Shown here piece after piece: positions 7,419-8,255 of a stretch of 8,255 bases of DNA (within the stretch, counting starts at the first letter, position 1; every line of letters begins with the position of its first letter). The DNA lies in assembly GCA_003517945.1 (NCBI GenBank), contig DOZP01000089.1:30940-39194 (forward strand), written 5' to 3'. Both the position numbers and the translations under genes were made by a program. The DNA is from Porphyromonadaceae bacterium (GTDB lineage Bacteria; Bacteroidota; Bacteroidia; Bacteroidales; Tannerellaceae). The notes below the pieces were generated by a model. The model did no database searches, was not told the origin of the DNA, and was given only the letters and a program-made list of their open reading frames with translations.

Positions 7419-8255
7419 ATGACTAAAAGCGCATTACAAATTGCAAGGGCAAACTATTCGCCCAAAGTTCCGGTAGCCTTAAAAGGCGACGTAAAAGCAA
7501 TGGAAGGTAAATACACACAATCCGTAGCCAATCAGGAAGACATCAAAAAATTATTCCCGAATACGTACGGCATGCCGGTCGTAACGTTTGAGAAAAGTAA
7601 TGAAAAGAGACAAAGCGCGGCCATTAATGCCGGGGTGATCCTCTCCGGAGGGCAGGCGCCGGGAGGACATAACGTGATCGCCGGTATTTTTGATGGCCTG
7701 AAAGCAATCAACAAAGATTCACGTCTTTATGGTTTCATTCTGGGCCCCGGAGGATTGATTGATCATAAATATATGGAACTGACTGGCGATATCATTGATG
7801 AGTACCGTAATACCGGCGGATTCGACATGATCGGTTCCGGACGCACCAAGTTGGAAACCCACGAACAATTCGACAAAGGCCTTGAAATCCTGAAAGAATT
7901 AAACATAAGCGCATTAGTAATCATCGGAGGTGACGATTCAAACACAAATGCCTGTGTCCTGGCCGAATACTACAAAGCCATGGGAGCCGGCGTACAGGTG
8001 ATCGGATGCCCCAAAACAATAGACGGCGACCTGAAAAACGAACAGATCGAAACTTCTTTCGGGTTTGATACCGCATGTAAAGTATATTCGGAAGTGATCG
8101 GAAATATACAGCGCGATTGCAATTCCGCGCGCAAATACTGGCACTTCATCAAACTGATGGGACGTTCCGCTTCGCACATCGCACTCGAATGCGCCTTGCA
8201 GACACACCCTAATATTTGTATCATTTCAGAAGAAGTGGAAGCAAAAAATATGTCA
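7419..8255 (+). CDS. pfp: Diphosphate--fructose-6-phosphate 1-phosphotransferase, long type (3' end outside window)
   Basis: This enzyme reversibly phosphorylates fructose 6-phosphate to fructose 1,6-bisphosphate using pyrophosphate instead of ATP, in cytosolic glycolysis and gluconeogenesis. The frame is open for 279 codons to the right edge; long-form PPi-PFKs run to roughly 550 residues, so about half is present. Visible motifs are the phosphate-binding segment [11 protein letters not shown] (76-86), GGDD at 170-173, [10 protein letters not shown] (198-207) with the catalytic aspartate D202, and [14 protein letters not shown] (247-260), which binds the sugar phosphate. Asp at the second position of the DD pair and Lys in PKTIDGD are known markers of PPi rather than ATP use. 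The ATG at 7419 follows an A/T-rich leader. A GGAG at 7385-7388 is too far upstream to act as a Shine-Dalgarno. The promoter lies at 7344-7375. Confidence 0.95.
   Translation, partial: MTKSALQIARANYSPKVPVALKGDVKAMEGKYTQSVANQEDIKKLFPNTYGMPVVTFEKSNEKRQSAAINAGVILSGGQAPGGHNVIAGIFDGLKAINKDSRLYGFILGPGGLIDHKYMELTGDIIDEYRNTGGFDMIGSGRTKLETHEQFDKGLEILKELNISALVIIGGDDSNTNACVLAEYYKAMGAGVQVIGCPKTIDGDLKNEQIETSFGFDTACKVYSEVIGNIQRDCNSARKYWHFIKLMGRSASHIALECALQTHPNICIISEEVEAKNMS

Noticed and set aside
7938..8224. Two overlapping minus-strand open frames
   Set aside because: Both are antisense to pfp across its GGDD and PKTIDGD motifs; the plus-strand frame clearly explains the region.
1..8255. Mobile element, CRISPR, defence island or horizontally acquired segment
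   Set aside because: All genes are core functions with similar base composition and tight operon spacing; no transposase, repeat array, integrase or tRNA is visible.

Overview
The window is ordinary chromosomal core sequence from a member of the Bacteroidota, most probably order Bacteroidales. Four things point there: the order trigger factor – clpP – clpX – recQ, a long GGDD-type PPi-dependent phosphofructokinase, start codons preceded by A/T-rich leaders without clear Shine-Dalgarno sequences, and promoter boxes matching the Bacteroidota pattern (TTTG at -33, TAnnTTTGC at -7). The protein sequences read like the Bacteroides/Parabacteroides/Dysgonomonas group, but I cannot fix genus or species from sequence alone.

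Layout. Positions 1-7026 are a tightly packed minus-strand gene run. In transcription order it holds tig (7026-5668), clpP (5667-4990), clpX (4987-3755), recQ (3735-1315) and an exported two-domain parvulin-type peptidylprolyl isomerase (from 1286, leaving the window at base 1). The gaps are 0, 2, 19 and 28 nt, so it is very probably one operon. Upstream on the same strand is a small two-helix membrane protein of unknown function (7297-7097). A 121-bp divergent intergenic region (7298-7418) follows, then pfp on the plus strand (7419 onward, cut by the right edge after 279 codons). No stretch without a gene exceeds about 120 bp. I found no rRNA, tRNA, CRISPR array, insertion sequence or attachment site.

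How the genes fit together. Trigger factor meets nascent chains at the ribosome, and ClpX unfolds substrates and feeds them to the ClpP peptidase, so the front of the operon is cytosolic protein quality control. RecQ (3'-5' DNA helicase) and a secreted parvulin (folding in the periplasm) are appended downstream. pfp is an unrelated, divergently transcribed glycolytic gene.

I did not find an undescribed system. The items most worth a second look are lineage-specific departures from the textbook proteins: a lysine-rich N-terminal extension on RecQ, loss of the FKBP catalytic motif in trigger factor, a VGY sequence where the E. coli ClpX ClpP-docking loop has IGF, and the unannotated small membrane protein ahead of tig.
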